A stretch of 36,093 nucleotides of DNA, from the NCBI GenBank assembly GCA_016713325.1, contig JADJPJ010000036.1, forward strand, positions 1 through 36,093, given 5' to 3'. The translations under genes and the position numbers were made by a program. The DNA comes from Candidatus Flexifilum affinis. Its GTDB lineage: Bacteria > Chloroflexota > Anaerolineae > Aggregatilineales > Phototrophicaceae. The notes beneath the pieces are model-generated. The model had not been told where the DNA came from. It saw nothing but the letters and a program-made list of their open reading frames with translations, and did no database searches. Positions 35,145 through 36,093 of this stretch are shown piece after piece (within the stretch, counting starts at the first letter, position 1; every line of letters begins with the position of its first letter).

Positions 35145-35894
35145 TTATACCGCCGGGTTGACCGCGATGCCTTCTTCCACATACCAGCGGATGAAGCCGG
35201 CCTTGATGGCCGTGCGCTGCGAGCCGATGTCTTCCTCCGCATTGCGGTACTGCACGATCTCCCGCGGCTGCTGGAATGCCGCGCCAGCATGGCAACACGT
35301 CGGCGGCGATGCCTGGCCGCGCCAGTCCGGGTGGGTCAGCACGCCGATGTCGGCCACTGGCCAGCCCTCGAAGTAGTAGAGCAGCGAGGCCACGCTCACC
35401 AGCCGGTCGCCCGCGAAGCAGCCCGCCACCAGGGCGTCCTCCATCGAAATCTGCGACAGGGCACGCTCCCAGTCGCTGCACGCCGCGGACAGCGCCTCCA
35501 GCGCGGCGGCGTCGGCGGCGCTGTCCGGGGTCAGCAAGCGCACGCCGGGTCGGCGGCGGGGTGATGCGTTCCGGCAGTTGGGTAGAAGTAGTCACGCCAG
35601 GCGAAGGACGCGTCGAGCGCCGGCGAGGCGGCCTGGATCCGCGCGACGGCCTCGTCGACCGTGACGGCGTGATCGGACGAGCCGAGCAGGGGCAACGTCT
35701 CGATCTGCGGCTGCAAGGCGAGCGGAGCTGGATCAGCGTGTTCCACCTCCGCTGCGGTAGAGTGACGGGCGGTTCGGCGGCGGGAAATCCGCATTGCCCG
35801 CGATCAGGTGGGAGCGGGCGCGAGGATGGTCTCGACCGGCACTTTCATACGCCATGCCCAGAATTCGGCGGACGCGATCCTCCAGCGTGTTCAT
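35145..35894 (-). pseudogene. GNAT-like N-acetyltransferase, frameshifted
   Basis: The ATG at 35894 on the minus strand follows AAGGATGCTCG and starts MNTLEDRVRRILGMAYESAG, then RDHPRARSHLIAGNADFPPP. After a shift come IETLPLLGSSDHAVTVDEAV and LDASFAWRDYFYPT. Another shift leads to LTPDSAADAAALEALSAACS, MEDALVAGCFAGDRLVSVAS, LLYYFEGWPVADIGVLTHPD and WRGQGIAADVL. The last, with R-G-Q-G-I/A, is the acetyl-CoA-binding loop of GNAT enzymes. After one more shift the protein ends EIVQYRNAEEDIGSQRTAIK and a short tail at 35145. About 250 residues, so a GNAT domain preceded by about 110 residues I do not recognise. Acceptor unknown. Confidence 0.7.
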
Positions 35895-35933
35895 CGAGCA
35901 TCCTTGTGCGTTCGCATGCCGTTCAATGGGCTG

Positions 35934-35939
35934 ATTATA
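35934..35939 (-). promoter_or_regulatory. -10 box for the minus-strand GNAT gene
   Basis: Read on the minus strand, a perfect TATAAT occurs 39 bp before the ATG at 35894, within CACTATAATCAG. No strong -35 hexamer lies at the expected distance. The remaining bases to 36093 hold no gene; a TTGACA at 36041-36046 on the plus strand may start a promoter pointing out of the window. Confidence 0.5.
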
Positions 35940-36093
35940 GTGAATGCGCTGCCGCTTCCGCATGATGCACAATGTCAGCAGTTGTGCATGGTTGCCTACT
36001 CGTAATGCTCCTTCAGCGCGCCGCGCCGCCATCATTCTGTTTTGACAACCCATATTTATTACGCTTCAAACGCCCAAATATTGCGATGCGTCT

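Noticed and set aside
36041..36093. Strong promoter at the right edge (TTGACA in AT-rich DNA)
   Set aside because: No -10 box at a proper distance is visible before the window ends, so only the hexamer is mentioned.

Overview
The window is GC-rich DNA that reads like a member of the Chloroflexota (Anaerolineae-like), though no single marker proves this. The pointers are a ParB-like/DUF4032-type protein, a P-II-like protein beside an antiporter, many PAS/GAF sensor kinases, and a dense set of short palindromic repeats in the gaps. No rRNA, tRNA, CRISPR array or transposase gene was seen.

Most genes in about 1-14 kb, and some around 15-20, 28.9-30.4, 33.6-34.2 and 35.1-35.9 kb, can only be read by stitching reading frames. 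Active-site motifs survive across the breaks and in-frame stops are not accumulating. Single-base sequencing or assembly errors are therefore the likelier cause than gene decay, and the coordinates of broken genes are those of the stitched gene. The block 20.2-28.6 kb and the 30.7-33.4 kb genes are almost clean.

Layout. 0-11 kb holds housekeeping and metabolism: ParB-like protein (-), ridA, der, a cation/proton antiporter with a P-II-like protein, DUF1684 (-), a PLP-dependent decarboxylase, a fumarylacetoacetate-hydrolase-family enzyme and an HtrA-like protease. 11.5-19 kb holds two convergent signalling operons that meet at one terminator. On the plus strand are a ribose-type binding lipoprotein, a sensor kinase and two receivers. 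On the minus strand are an EhuB-like binding protein and a PAS/GAF sensor kinase. 19-20.7 kb has a luciferase-like oxidoreductase and a GNAT enzyme (both -). 20.8-25.3 kb is a sugar operon of fused ABC ATPase, permease and FGGY kinase, overlapping head to tail and lacking its own binding protein. 25.4-32 kb has two more sensor kinases, a NarL-type regulator and three tandem receivers. 32.3-34.6 kb has a Fur-family regulator with a palindromic operator, a four-helix membrane protein and a His-rich CDF metal exporter. A GNAT gene lies at 35.1-35.9 kb.

How it may work together: both kinases at 12.5-18 kb have a periplasmic helical region and sit directly behind a solute-binding-protein gene, an arrangement like LuxP-LuxQ. 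The RbsB-like binding protein could also serve the importer 8 kb downstream. The gaps carry several families of palindromic and MITE-like repeats. One 266-bp element with 43-bp terminal inverted repeats sits in frame inside the ABC ATPase gene, and a 149-bp element with 16-bp inverted ends interrupts another repeat whose uninterrupted copy is also in this window.
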